DNA of 64,000 nucleotides from an uncultured Oscillibacter sp. (GTDB taxonomy: Bacteria; Bacillota; Clostridia; Oscillospirales; Oscillospiraceae), in assembly GCA_947577075.1 (NCBI GenBank), contig CANPTW010000001.1:95307-159306 (forward strand), written 5' to 3'. Below are positions 35,245-43,338 of the stretch, in pieces. The first letter of the stretch is position 1, and the number at the start of each line of letters is the position of its first letter. The position numbers and the translations under genes are program-made. The notes under the pieces are model-generated. The model searched no databases, was not told the DNA's origin, and saw only the letters and a program-made list of their open reading frames with translations.

Positions 35245-35748
35245 ATGCCGACGGAGCAGGATTCGTTTTTTGAAACTCTTTACCGGAGCAGCTGCGGAAA
35301 ATTGACGGCCTTTGCCTCCGCACAGCTCAAGGACCCGCTTTGGGTGGAAGAGGTGGTGCAGGACACCTACTACACCGCCCTGAAAAAGCCCGAAATCCTC
35401 CGCCGGCAGGAGAAGCCGGACGCCTATCTCATCGGCATACTGCGAAATAAAATCCGGGAATTCTTGCGGACGCGGAAGCGGAATTTCAGCCGCTTTCTCT
35501 CCCTTGAACAGGATGTCCCGGTGGAGCCCCAGGCGCCTTCCAACCCCATTCCCACCAGCACGTCCAGCATCCTGACCACCGCCCGGGAAGCGCTGTCCCC
35601 GGAGGAATGGCTGCTGTTCCAGCGGGCCATCCTGGGCGGGGCGAGCCACATAGAAATTGCCAAGGAGCTTGGTATCAGCGTCTGGGCCAGTCAAAAGCGT
35701 TTGGAGCGCATCCGCAGCAAGCTGGACGAGTGCCTCCCGGATCATTAA
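35245..35748 (+). CDS. ECF-type RNA polymerase sigma factor
   Basis: This 167-residue protein has sigma-70 region 2 (LYRSSCGKLTAFASAQLKD...EEVVQDTYYTAL, residues about 12-50) and a C-terminal region 4 helix-turn-helix (LSPEEWLLFQRAILGGASHIEIAKELGISVWASQKRLERIR). The start at ATG 35245 follows AGGAGGG by seven bases. The next gene has a soluble N-terminus and one membrane helix, which suggests sigma factor and membrane-bound regulator. Target promoters are unknown. Confidence 0.87.
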   Translation: MPTEQDSFFETLYRSSCGKLTAFASAQLKDPLWVEEVVQDTYYTALKKPEILRRQEKPDAYLIGILRNKIREFLRTRKRNFSRFLSLEQDVPVEPQAPSNPIPTSTSSILTTAREALSPEEWLLFQRAILGGASHIEIAKELGISVWASQKRLERIRSKLDECLPDH

Positions 35749-35920
35749 AACAGAATCGCTTGACTTTGGACCGGACCGTCTCCCCTGGCGCGCCGGTTTT
35801 TCGCTTACCGGGTGGGCTTTCGGCCCGCGGGCCGCTTCCTCCAAAAAAATTTTGGGTTTTTTGAAAATTTTATGTCAGATCTTGGAGTCTGCGGCCATTA
35901 GATAATAAGGAGGTGCGGGG

Positions 35921-36808
35921 ATGCCAACGGATGGCAACATTCAAACACATGGGTTCCTGGATCAGCTGAGCACGGAACAGCTGCTCGATCTGGTGCGGGC
36001 GGATTTCGAAGCCTCGGAAACCGGGGACGACGATCTGACCCTTCGGATTCTGGAGGTGATCGAAGAGCGGGAAAAAGCAAACCCCACGGGACTCCTGCCC
36101 GACGTCGACCAGGCGTGGGCGGATTTCCAGACGTATTTCAATACCCCGGACGGCACGGACCGTCCGCTTTATCCAACGGGAGATTCCAATGCAGAGACTG
36201 CCGGACTCCGCGGAGGCAGACGGCCCGGCCGGCTGCTGAAGCGGCTTCTGCCCCTGGCGGCCGTGCTGGCCGTGGCCTTCTTCGGAATGGCGGCGGCGCA
36301 GGCGCTGGGCGTGGACGTGTTCGGCGCGCTGGCACGGTGGACCGACGAGACTTTCCGCTTCATCGCGGGGCCGGAGGCCGCCGGCATGGGCATGGAGGAC
36401 GACGCATCGGAGGCGCTTCGGCGTTCGTTCCAGGACGCTCTGGACAGCTGCGGCATTAGAGATATACCTGCCCCAAGCTGGTATCCGGAGGGGACGGAGC
36501 TGGTTTCGGATATTGATGTAATTGAGACTAAAGGAGTTTCCTTGGTTTCCTGCGAATTTACATACGACGACAAGACTTTTAACATTGTCACTCGAAAATA
36601 TCCCACAGATGAGCGTCTCTATGTCCGCTCTTTTGAGAAAGATGCTTCCAATGTTGAAGAATATCGCAGTGCAAGCCGACTATTTTACATAATGTCAGAT
36701 TTAAATAGAGAAACTGCTACTTGTTATGATGGTCGAACAACCCTGATAATTGAAGGAAGTCTCTCATTGGAAAACCTAAAGCACATTATTGATTCTATAG
36801 GAGGTTAG
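35921..36808 (+). CDS. Membrane-anchored DUF4367 protein (probable anti-sigma factor)
   Basis: This 295-residue protein has a cytoplasmic N-terminal part (about 1-105), one membrane helix (LLPLAAVLAVAFFGMAAAQAL, about 107-127) and an extracytoplasmic DUF4367 domain (PAPSWYPEGTELVSDIDV..., about 180-295). This layout beside an ECF sigma gene is typical of sigma/anti-sigma pairs, but binding is inferred. AAGGAGG precedes the ATG. Base composition drops sharply inside the gene. From about 36520 onward AT-rich codons prevail, so the C-terminal domain may have a different origin. Confidence 0.78.
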   Translation: MPTDGNIQTHGFLDQLSTEQLLDLVRADFEASETGDDDLTLRILEVIEEREKANPTGLLPDVDQAWADFQTYFNTPDGTDRPLYPTGDSNAETAGLRGGRRPGRLLKRLLPLAAVLAVAFFGMAAAQALGVDVFGALARWTDETFRFIAGPEAAGMGMEDDASEALRRSFQDALDSCGIRDIPAPSWYPEGTELVSDIDVIETKGVSLVSCEFTYDDKTFNIVTRKYPTDERLYVRSFEKDASNVEEYRSASRLFYIMSDLNRETATCYDGRTTLIIEGSLSLENLKHIIDSIGG

Positions 36809-36816
36809 CTTCTATT

Positions 36817-37260
36817 ATGCGCCGAGCAAAGAAACTCACCTTTCTCTTAACCAGTCTAATTTTATCCATTATGTGCTTTTGTCAGATAGCTTCTGCGGCG
36901 GAAAGCCCCGCCCGAGCAAGCCTCTACTTAAGCAGTTATGGGGCCTATTTATCAGCCGAAAGCTCAAGCTATACTGGCACGCTCAACATCGAATTTGATG
37001 TAGTGGCAGCGCAAAGATCCGATTATGTAGGGGTCTCTGAGCTCATTATCTACAAGTCCAACGGCTCTCGTGTTGCAGCCATTACAGGTTCAACCAGAAA
37101 CGGTCTTTTGAGGGCTAACGCCTTAGCGCACGCATATACGTATCTCTACAACGGCACTCCCGGGACTTCCTATTATGCCGTGGTGACCGTGTATGCCGAA
37201 AAGGACGGCGGCTCCGATTCCAGAACCATCACCACCAACACCTGCGTGGCTCCCGGCTGA
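36817..37260 (+). CDS. Small secreted protein downstream of the sigma/anti-sigma pair
   Basis: This 147-residue protein has a classical signal peptide (basic start, hydrophobic LTFLLTSLILSIMCFCQ, cleavage near ASA-AES at about 28) and a beta-rich, Ser/Tyr/Thr-rich body with no cysteine pairs or known catalytic motif. It starts eight bases after the DUF4367 gene behind AGGAGG at a longer than usual spacing. The gene is much less GC-rich than its surroundings until about 37180. It is probably an output or ligand of the neighbouring system. Function unknown. Confidence 0.72.
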   Translation: MRRAKKLTFLLTSLILSIMCFCQIASAAESPARASLYLSSYGAYLSAESSSYTGTLNIEFDVVAAQRSDYVGVSELIIYKSNGSRVAAITGSTRNGLLRANALAHAYTYLYNGTPGTSYYAVVTVYAEKDGGSDSRTITTNTCVAPG

Positions 37261-37512
37261 GTTTTCAGCCTTTCCCGCTTCCCGCTGCCCGGAAGCTTCC
37301 CCTGCCATATCCGCGTCGCCCAAACAGGCTGTGGGCCGGGGCGGATGCCGGCGGGGCGGCTGCGTCCCGCGAACCCCCGCGCTTCCTGCGAGCCTGTGAA
37401 AGCAGGCTCGCCTCTTTTTTACAGGTTTCGCCAAAATTCGCCAAAAGCGGAATCCGGCTTCCTGGAAATCGCGCCCCCTGCCTCCTATGATATTCATAAG
37501 GAGGTAAAGCAT

Positions 37513-37731
37513 ATGCCCGCGTTATTGGATCACAAAAAGCTTTGCAAGGAAATGAGCGAACAGGCGCTTACACAGGAAACGCTGGCGGAACGGGCCGGCA
37601 TCAGCGACCGGCACCTGCGGAACCTGCGCTCCAGGGACACGAACGTCTCCATGTCGCTGCTATACAGCATCAGCGCGGCGCTCCGGGTGCCCATGGACGA
37701 GTTGGTGGTCCTGCAGGAGGACCGGGAATGA
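37513..37731 (+). CDS. Small XRE-family helix-turn-helix protein
   Basis: This 72-residue protein is a single Cro/C1-type domain: ALTQETLAERAGISDRHLRNL is the recognition unit and LLYSISAALRVPMDELVV closes it. AAGGAGG lies just before the ATG at 37513. The frame is open upstream, but the domain starts here. It overlaps the zinc-ribbon gene by four bases (ATGA), so the two are co-translated. It is probably a local DNA-binding regulator. No operator is recognised. Confidence 0.8.
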   Translation: MPALLDHKKLCKEMSEQALTQETLAERAGISDRHLRNLRSRDTNVSMSLLYSISAALRVPMDELVVLQEDRE

Positions 37732-38021
37732 CGCGGGCGGGGCGGTCTTTGGGGCGGGGCCCCCGCCTGCTCCTTCTCCTGGAGCAGCTGTTTTACCGTT
37801 TCCCCATGGCCGTGGAGGAGATTCACGCCTTCTCCCGCTGCCGGGGCGGGGCCTATCCCGTCTGCCCCCGGTGCAGGGAAACCATGGAACGGGAATACAT
37901 GTCCTTCTGCAGCCGCTGCGGGCAGAGGCTGGACTGGCGGCGCTACCAGCAGGCCAATGTCATTTATGTGGAACCAGGTGATCACACTGTACACAAAGAA
38001 CATTCAATACCTTCTCGTTGA
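37728..38021 (+). CDS. Small zinc-ribbon protein
   Basis: This 97-residue protein has a CPRC...CSRC zinc ribbon (about residues 46-65) preceded by a helical region rich in Arg and Leu. The ATG overlaps the stop of the XRE gene. An internal ATG at 37806 is a possible shorter start. The 3' end overlaps the next gene by 65 bases in another frame, which is unusual, so one of the two ends or starts may be misread. Function unknown. Confidence 0.55.
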   Translation: MTRAGRSLGRGPRLLLLLEQLFYRFPMAVEEIHAFSRCRGGAYPVCPRCRETMEREYMSFCSRCGQRLDWRRYQQANVIYVEPGDHTVHKEHSIPSR

Positions 38022-38232
38022 AGAGCAGCTTTTCACCCCGGAGCTTGGCTCATACCGCACCTTCGGGATCGCGGCCCTCCGCCGCTCCCCCCGGGGAAGC
38101 GAACAGCTGGCCTATGTGTCCGACGTTTCCACGGACCGGGCCTTCGCCGCCGGCCTGGCGGAGCGCTGCCGCCGCGGAGGGCTTTCCCCGGTCCACCTTC
38201 CGGATTTCATAGCGGATGCCCTGGGGCTCTGA
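37957..38232 (+). CDS. DUF6514-like small protein
   Basis: This protein of up to 91 residues has a core (LLVEEQLFTPELGSYRTFGIAAL ... VSDVSTDRAFAAGLAERCRRGGLSPVHLPDFIADAL) that resembles the clostridial DUF6514 family, small proteins of unknown function. The start is unclear: ATG 37957 or 37966, or GTG 37978, all without a strong ribosome site. Translational coupling to the overlapping zinc-ribbon frame is likely. Confidence 0.6.
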   Translation: MSFMWNQVITLYTKNIQYLLVEEQLFTPELGSYRTFGIAALRRSPRGSEQLAYVSDVSTDRAFAAGLAERCRRGGLSPVHLPDFIADALGL

Positions 38233-38259
38233 ATTCCCCGCGGCGCGTCCGATGCAAAG

Positions 38260-38290
38260 CGAGAGGAACCCGAAACGGGTTCCTCTCGTT
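38260..38290. terminator. Bidirectional terminator hairpin (GAGAGGAACCC family)
   Basis: CGAGAGGAACCCG-AAA-CGGGTTCCTCTCG is a 13-bp perfect stem between two convergent transcripts. The same arm sequence recurs in hairpins at 48127, 56005 and 61573. Confidence 0.8.
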
Positions 38291-38331
38291 CTGCGTCCCC
38301 GGGAAAACCCGCGGGGCGGTCCCTCCGGCGG

Positions 38332-40335
38332 TCACGCCGCCGCATAGCCGTCCTTGTCGAAGATGTACGTCCGGCCATCCACGGTCCTGACGGCGTCCCG
38401 GACATAGCTGCCGTCGGCGCCGCGATAGCGCCAGCCGGCGTCGTCCTGGGTCCAGCCCTCGGCGCTGACGCCGCCGTACAAGCTGGCGTTCAGGCCGATG
38501 GCCGCCCGGGTTTCGTCATCCTGAAAGTGCCACCACTCCGAGGACAGGCCCTTCATTCCCACGCCGGTCATATAGCCCGCCAGCAGCTTGGCATTGAGGT
38601 TGCTGCGGTCCGTGGCGGCGTACCAGCTCAGGTCGTGCATTGCGCTCTGCATCTCCAGCTCCCCGCCGCCGTCGGCCCGCTCCAGCGTCAGGTCCAGGGC
38701 TATGCCCCGGTTGTGGGCCGAGATGCTCCTGGCCAGGAAGCTCCCCAGGCTGAAGCGGCCGTTGTCCGTCATGAGCTTGAGGAGCGTGGTCTGCCTGCCG
38801 TCCTCCGTCGCCGCCGGGTCATTTTTCCGCGCCTCCGCCGTGTCGTAGAGGAAGCGGGTCGCCTCCTGGGGGCGGAAGGCCTCATAAATCTTCAGGCGGT
38901 AGCCGTCGGCCTGGGCCGCCAGGGCGGCGGAGAGCAGCTTTTGGGCGCAGGGATAGAGATAGGGCGCCAGGAATTCCCCCTCCGCCGTCCGAACGTGTTC
39001 AAAGCCCTTGATCACCTGGCCGGTAATTTGGGGAATGGGGGCGTTGTGGGCGGCAAACAGGGAGCGCTCACCGTTGGCAATTTCATAGGCGCAGTGGTCC
39101 CCGGTGTACTCCGGCAGGTTGATCATGCAGAAGCGGCTGTCCACCCAGCCGTAGTCCGACCTCCAGCAGACCCGGAACCAGTCCCCCTCCTCCGCCAGCA
39201 CGCAGAGGGCGGCCCCGCCGGGGACGGAGGCCAGCCGCTCCCCCTTCCCGGGGTCCTCATAGAGCGTCAGGTCCTGGATGGGCCAGACGGTGCTGTAAAG
39301 GGGGGAGACGGAGGCGTAGAGCTCCGTTTCCTCCGCCTGTTCCTCGCCTCCGTCCGCGCCCACGGCGGCCACGCGGAAGCGGTTATAGGACCCGGAGCCC
39401 AGCCGCCCGGGGTCATAGCGCATGTGCGCCTCCGGCGTGAGGCGGGCGGCGGTCCGCCAGGCCTCCCCCGTCCAGCGCTGAACCTCGAAGTGGTGGCACC
39501 GGGTTCCCTCCCACTCCAGAACGCACAGACAGGGGGCGGTCTCCCGGCAGGTGAGGGACAGCCTGCCGCCGGGCAGATCCGGCCCGCCGGGCTCCACCGG
39601 AAGGGAGGCCGGGCCGCAGAGGATGAAGCCCCGCTTCTTCCAGCCCGCCCGGACGATGAACTGCCCGAGCCCCTCCCCCTCCGGGGGGAGGGGCAGCCCG
39701 CTTTCGGCGGTGGACGCCACCGGGACGCCGGAGACACCTCCGGGGGAAGCGGCGCCGTCGGTCCGGAAGACCTGGTACAGCTCCCCCTCTCCGGTCCAGC
39801 GGAGGGCCCCTCCCTCCGGGGAAGCCGCGGCCTCCGGAGCCTCCAGGTCCCCGGGCAGGACGACGCCAGCCCGGAAGGTCTTCCAGCTCCGGACCTCCCT
39901 GGGCCGTCCGAACAGGTCCTTCCCGTCGGCGGCGGCCCAAACCCGGACTTGCAGCTCCTCCCCCTCCGGGAGGCCGGAGAGCCGGGCGGCGGGGCGGCTG
40001 CAGTACCGCTCCTCATGGAGCCCGCCGCAGGTAACTTCCAGATGATAGAGCGCCCCGGGGGAAGTGGTCCCGGGCCAGTAGAGCTCCAGGTCCCCGCCGC
40101 CGTTGACGCACACCAGCAGGTCCCCCCTCTCAAACCCCGGCCGGCCGCCCCCCGGGGCAAGGAGAACCGCCGCCAGCAGCAGCGCCAGCAGCAAAACGGC
40201 CGCTCCGGCCGCCCAGGCCCTCATCAGCCGCCGGGTCTGTATCCGGGTTCTTCTGCGGGTTGAATAGCGCCCGTACCGTCTATACCGTCTCGTGATCCGC
40301 ACCTCGTTCCGTGTATGTGGTGAATCTCTTCCCAA
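38332..40335 (-). CDS. Membrane-anchored VanX/VanY-type (M15) peptidase with SH3 domain
   Basis: This protein of about 667 residues has a very basic N-terminus, one membrane helix (about 38-62), a long extracytoplasmic region with fibronectin-like segments (about 70-330), and an SH3-like domain (about 350-405). An M15 D-Ala-D-Ala peptidase domain follows with zinc motifs SAHNRGIALDL (about 538) and EWWHF (about 600). The end resembles a cell-wall-binding repeat (GWRYRGADGSYV...). It probably trims peptidoglycan stem peptides. VanX-type dipeptidase activity is possible, but no vanH/vanA genes lie nearby. The start is a TTG with GGAGG seven bases upstream. GTG 40302 is an alternative. Confidence 0.82.
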   Translation of the reverse strand: MGRDSPHTRNEVRITRRYRRYGRYSTRRRTRIQTRRLMRAWAAGAAVLLLALLLAAVLLAPGGGRPGFERGDLLVCVNGGGDLELYWPGTTSPGALYHLEVTCGGLHEERYCSRPAARLSGLPEGEELQVRVWAAADGKDLFGRPREVRSWKTFRAGVVLPGDLEAPEAAASPEGGALRWTGEGELYQVFRTDGAASPGGVSGVPVASTAESGLPLPPEGEGLGQFIVRAGWKKRGFILCGPASLPVEPGGPDLPGGRLSLTCRETAPCLCVLEWEGTRCHHFEVQRWTGEAWRTAARLTPEAHMRYDPGRLGSGSYNRFRVAAVGADGGEEQAEETELYASVSPLYSTVWPIQDLTLYEDPGKGERLASVPGGAALCVLAEEGDWFRVCWRSDYGWVDSRFCMINLPEYTGDHCAYEIANGERSLFAAHNAPIPQITGQVIKGFEHVRTAEGEFLAPYLYPCAQKLLSAALAAQADGYRLKIYEAFRPQEATRFLYDTAEARKNDPAATEDGRQTTLLKLMTDNGRFSLGSFLARSISAHNRGIALDLTLERADGGGELEMQSAMHDLSWYAATDRSNLNAKLLAGYMTGVGMKGLSSEWWHFQDDETRAAIGLNASLYGGVSAEGWTQDDAGWRYRGADGSYVRDAVRTVDGRTYIFDKDGYAAA

Positions 40336-40446
40336 GGCCCCGCCTCCGCCGGGGAGACGCGGGGCCGTTTAAGGAAATGATACACCCAATCGGGGGAAAG
40401 TCAAGGGGTATTCGCACCGCCCCCCGGCCTCTCCAAAGGCGGAACG

Positions 40447-40488
40447 GCCGCCCCGGGGCATCGGCGGGGGACGATGCTCCGGGGCGGC
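40447..40488 (-). terminator. Hairpin terminating the iol-type operon
   Basis: GCCGCCCCGGGGCATCG and CGATGCTCCGGGGCGGC form a 17-bp stem with one G-U pair, 13 bases beyond the iolB stop. The minus-strand T run is poor. The plus side ends in TTCTTTTC. Confidence 0.65.
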
Positions 40489-40501
40489 GCTGTTCTTTTC
40501 A

Positions 40502-41329
40502 TCAGGGGCGGCTTCCCCCGTTCTCCGCCGGGCCGTCTGCGCGCGAAAGCTCCGCGTCGTGGAGCCAGGTATAGCGCTCGTCCTCGCAGCGGTCGGTCTG
40601 GAGCCAGGGATTCCCCTCCAGGTGCCGAATCATCCAGGTGGTGTACATCTGGAAGCCGGGGGCCACGGCCTGGGGATGGAGGGCTCCGCCGGGGATGGCG
40701 GAAAAGCTGTGGTCCACGCTCTTGAAGACCTCGTCCCCCACGAAGCTGGCCCCGAAGCCCTCGGGCCGGTCGAAGAGGAAGAAGTACGTCTCCGGCTGGG
40801 GATGCCGGTGGGGCAGATATCCGGACCAGTTGCCCCGGTCGTTGAGGACTTCTCCCAGGACCATGTTGGACGACCGGCAGATGTCGTGGTCAAAGATCGT
40901 GTTGACCCGCCGCCTGGCCACATCCCCGAACTTGCCCACGCAGGAGTACTTCCAGGGGGCGTCCTCCGGGCGGTAGAGCCTGGCGGGGAAAGCCCGGTCA
41001 TTTTTCGTGCACTGCACCAGGATTTCCGTTTCCGTCCCAGCGGCGACGGCAATCTCCACGCCGCCGGAGGCGTGGACGCACCAGGGGCCCTCGGTGAACA
41101 CGTCCTTCCGGGCGGCGCTGTGCTCCCGCCCCTCAAAGCGGAACGTCGCCGCGCCGCGGAGGAGCAGGACCGCAATTTCCTCCCCGGCCCGGCAGAATTT
41201 CCGGGTTTCCCCGGCCTTCATTTGATAGACCCGCACGTCCATCCGCATGGCGGCATAGTCGCCGTCGTAGGTGGTGAGGACCATCTCGCCCTGTTCGTCA
41301 AACCTGGGATAGCCAAATACCTTGCTCAT
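40502..41329 (-). CDS. iolB: 5-deoxy-glucuronate isomerase (IolB)
   Basis: This 275-residue bicupin enzyme converts 5-deoxy-glucuronate to 2-deoxy-5-keto-gluconate in myo-inositol breakdown. The diagnostic metal-binding segment GYLPHRHPQPETYFFLFDR and the C-terminal HPQAVAPGFQMYTTWMIRH are present. ATG 41329 is chosen because AGGAGA precedes it. It is last in a four-gene operon with two TIM-barrel isomerases and an IolG-like dehydrogenase. The genes for IolC, IolD and IolA are absent from the window. Confidence 0.9.
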   Translation of the reverse strand: MSKVFGYPRFDEQGEMVLTTYDGDYAAMRMDVRVYQMKAGETRKFCRAGEEIAVLLLRGAATFRFEGREHSAARKDVFTEGPWCVHASGGVEIAVAAGTETEILVQCTKNDRAFPARLYRPEDAPWKYSCVGKFGDVARRRVNTIFDHDICRSSNMVLGEVLNDRGNWSGYLPHRHPQPETYFFLFDRPEGFGASFVGDEVFKSVDHSFSAIPGGALHPQAVAPGFQMYTTWMIRHLEGNPWLQTDRCEDERYTWLHDAELSRADGPAENGGSRP

Positions 41330-41363
41330 GCGCTCTCTCCTTTTCCTGCTTTCCAGCCGCACC

Positions 41364-41390
41364 GAAGGCCCCGGCGGCGCCGGGGCCTTC
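41364..41390. repeat. Intercistronic GC-rich hairpin
   Basis: GAAGGCCCCGGCG and CGCCGGGGCCTTC form a 13-bp stem with a one-base loop between the isomerase and iolB genes. There is no T run, so it is more likely an mRNA-processing or stability element than a terminator. Confidence 0.5.
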
Positions 41391-41401
41391 CTGACGGGTT
41401 T

Positions 41402-42262
41402 TTACCAGTACTTCTCCACGTGGGCCTGGGTGACCTGGGCGGCCTTTTTGATGTTCTCCTCGCTGGAGAGCTTGTAATAGTCGGGCCGGAAGACCTCGAT
41501 GGTGCAGACGTCTCCGTCAAAGCCAATCTTTTTCAGGGTGTCCGCGAAGCGCTTGTGGTCCAGGCAGTCTCCGGGCTCGCCGGGCCAGAGGCGCTTTTCG
41601 TCGTTGTTGTAGGACGCGCCGCAGGGCATGTTCTCCGTGCCGTTCAGGTGCCAGACGAAAATTTTCTTGCCGTCGGCCTTCTCCAGGGCGTCCCAGCCGG
41701 AGGCCATGGCGTTGAAGTGGAACTGGTCCAGGGTCACGCCCACAAAGGGGGAATCCACCGCCTTCACAATGTCGTAAGCGTACTCGAAGCGGTTGATGGA
41801 CATGGTGGGCGCGCCGCAGAACTCCAGGGACAGCTTGATGCCGTGGGGCTCCACCTTTTTGACCATCTCCTTGAGGACGGCCACGGCGTCGGCCTTGATC
41901 TCGTCCACGGTGGCGGGGACCGTCAGGTCCATGGAGGGCACCACCACGATCATTTTGCAGTCCAGAATTTCACAGCGGCGGATGATCTCGTCCAGCTGGG
42001 CCATGACGGCGTCCTTCTCCGCCTGGGTCTGCTTCATGTTGAAGAAGACAAGTGCGTTGTAGGACAGCATTTTCAGCTTGTGGCTCCGGAAAAAGTCCCC
42101 CAGCTGCTCCAGGGTGTACTTCCCGGCGGCCAGCTCCCGGTCCAGGCACTCGGACTGGACGTCGATGTAGTCAAAGCCGTACTTTTCGCAAAGGGCCAGG
42201 TCCTCCAGCACGGAGTGGTTCTCGCAGAAGCGGTTGCAGCCTTCGTTGAATCCGATTTTCAT
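41402..42262 (-). CDS. Sugar phosphate isomerase/epimerase (IolI/IolE-like TIM barrel)
   Basis: This 286-residue protein of the xylose-isomerase-like TIM barrel superfamily has metal-ligand segments LSLEFCG (Glu), GVTLDQFHF (Asp/His), FVWHLNGTEN (His) and CTIEVFRPDYY (Glu). Relatives include inosose isomerase IolI, inosose dehydratase IolE and hydroxypyruvate isomerase. Placement between iolB and a second TIM-barrel gene supports a role in inositol or inosose conversion. Which step it performs cannot be told. Confidence 0.85.
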   Translation of the reverse strand: MKIGFNEGCNRFCENHSVLEDLALCEKYGFDYIDVQSECLDRELAAGKYTLEQLGDFFRSHKLKMLSYNALVFFNMKQTQAEKDAVMAQLDEIIRRCEILDCKMIVVVPSMDLTVPATVDEIKADAVAVLKEMVKKVEPHGIKLSLEFCGAPTMSINRFEYAYDIVKAVDSPFVGVTLDQFHFNAMASGWDALEKADGKKIFVWHLNGTENMPCGASYNNDEKRLWPGEPGDCLDHKRFADTLKKIGFDGDVCTIEVFRPDYYKLSSEENIKKAAQVTQAHVEKYW

Positions 42263-42325
42263 GGCTCGTTCTCCTTGTCGTTAGATTTAGATATTGTATT
42301 CCATAGGACGGAATTTTTCAAGTGT

Positions 42326-42361
42326 GCGAAACGCCCGACCGTTTCCAATCAGGCGTTTCGC
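42326..42361. repeat. Intercistronic hairpin between the two isomerase genes
   Basis: GCGAAACGCC and GGCGTTTCGC form a 10-bp perfect stem around a 16-base loop in the 130-base gap. On the minus strand it is followed by ACACTTGAAAAATTCC. This fits a partial terminator or processing site, which would lower expression of the last two genes. Confidence 0.5.
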
Positions 42362-42392
42362 GGGAAAAGAAGTATGTAAGCGGTCTCCCGTC

Positions 42393-43313
42393 TTACTTGC
42401 GCAAAAGCTCGCTCTGAATGCGCTCCAGGGCCTCGGGGGCCTGTTTGTCCATCTTCTCCGGGAAACCGAAGTAGCTGACGCAGATGATGTTGTCCCCGCC
42501 CACCTTCGGCGCGTCGGGTTTCAGCTGCTTGTTGGCAAAGTCCATCTCCCGCAGGGTCTCGAAGATGCCGTCGAAGTCCACTTCGCCCTCGCCCATGGCG
42601 GTGTGCTGGTGGATGGTCACGTCCGCCCGGCCTCTGGCGTTCAGCCAGGGGGGATTCAGGATGTACCGGCAGTCCTTCGTCTGGTTCCAGGTGTCGGCGA
42701 GAAGCACATGGGTCAGCTCGTCGCCGGCGTATTTCAGCATATGGCGCACGTCGCCCTTGCCCTGGTCGTAGAAGAAGCCGTGGGACGCGGAGTAGACATA
42801 GCCCAGGTTCTTGGACCGGAAGGACTTCACGATGTCACAGGTCTCGTCGTTCAGCTCGCAGAAGTCATAGGGGTGGGACTGAATCTCGACGCGCAGGCCC
42901 TCCCGCTCGATGATAGGCAGCAGCTCTTCCATGGAGCGGAAGAACATGCCGTTGCAGAGCTCCTGCTGGTTGGGGTCGCCGGAAAACTCCGTGTTGATGA
43001 CGGGGACGCCCATGTCCACGGCGATCTGAATCATCCGCTTCCAGTTGGCCACGGCGTGCTGGCGCTGCTCCTCGGTGGGGCCGGACCAGCGGTAGACCAC
43101 GATGAAGCTGGAGATTTCCACGCCGGTCTCTTTCAGGGCCTTGCGGTACTCCTCCTCGCACTCCTTGGAAAAGAGGGGGTGCTTGTAGAAGGGGTTAATG
43201 CGGGGATGGGGGGACTGCTCGATGTACTTGTAGCCCCAATCGGCCACCTTGCGGACATAGTCCCGGATGGGCATCTGCTTGGCTAAAACGTCGACGTCAA
43301 AGGCAATCTTCAT
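42393..43313 (-). CDS. Second sugar phosphate isomerase/epimerase (IolE-like TIM barrel)
   Basis: This 306-residue AP-endonuclease-2-like TIM barrel has segments VINTEFSGDP (Glu), VEIQSHPYDF (Glu and His) and HVLLADTWNQ, giving the acidic and His metal ligands. It differs clearly from its neighbour at 41402-42262, so the pair is not a recent duplication. It follows the IolG-like gene after a hairpin repeat. Inosose dehydratase or epimerase activity is a reasonable guess. Confidence 0.83.
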   Translation of the reverse strand: MKIAFDVDVLAKQMPIRDYVRKVADWGYKYIEQSPHPRINPFYKHPLFSKECEEEYRKALKETGVEISSFIVVYRWSGPTEEQRQHAVANWKRMIQIAVDMGVPVINTEFSGDPNQQELCNGMFFRSMEELLPIIEREGLRVEIQSHPYDFCELNDETCDIVKSFRSKNLGYVYSASHGFFYDQGKGDVRHMLKYAGDELTHVLLADTWNQTKDCRYILNPPWLNARGRADVTIHQHTAMGEGEVDFDGIFETLREMDFANKQLKPDAPKVGGDNIICVSYFGFPEKMDKQAPEALERIQSELLRK

Positions 43314-43338
43314 AGAGAGCTCCTTTCCGAATTAGATG

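Noticed and set aside
33637..35844. A 735-codon minus-strand frame
   Set aside because: It is antisense to the GH112 phosphorylase and sigma factor genes, crosses a terminator and a promoter, and encodes no known domain.
38332..40335. Vancomycin-resistance cluster
   Set aside because: Only an M15-type peptidase is present. No D-lactate dehydrogenase, D-Ala-D-Lac ligase or VanRS pair was found nearby.
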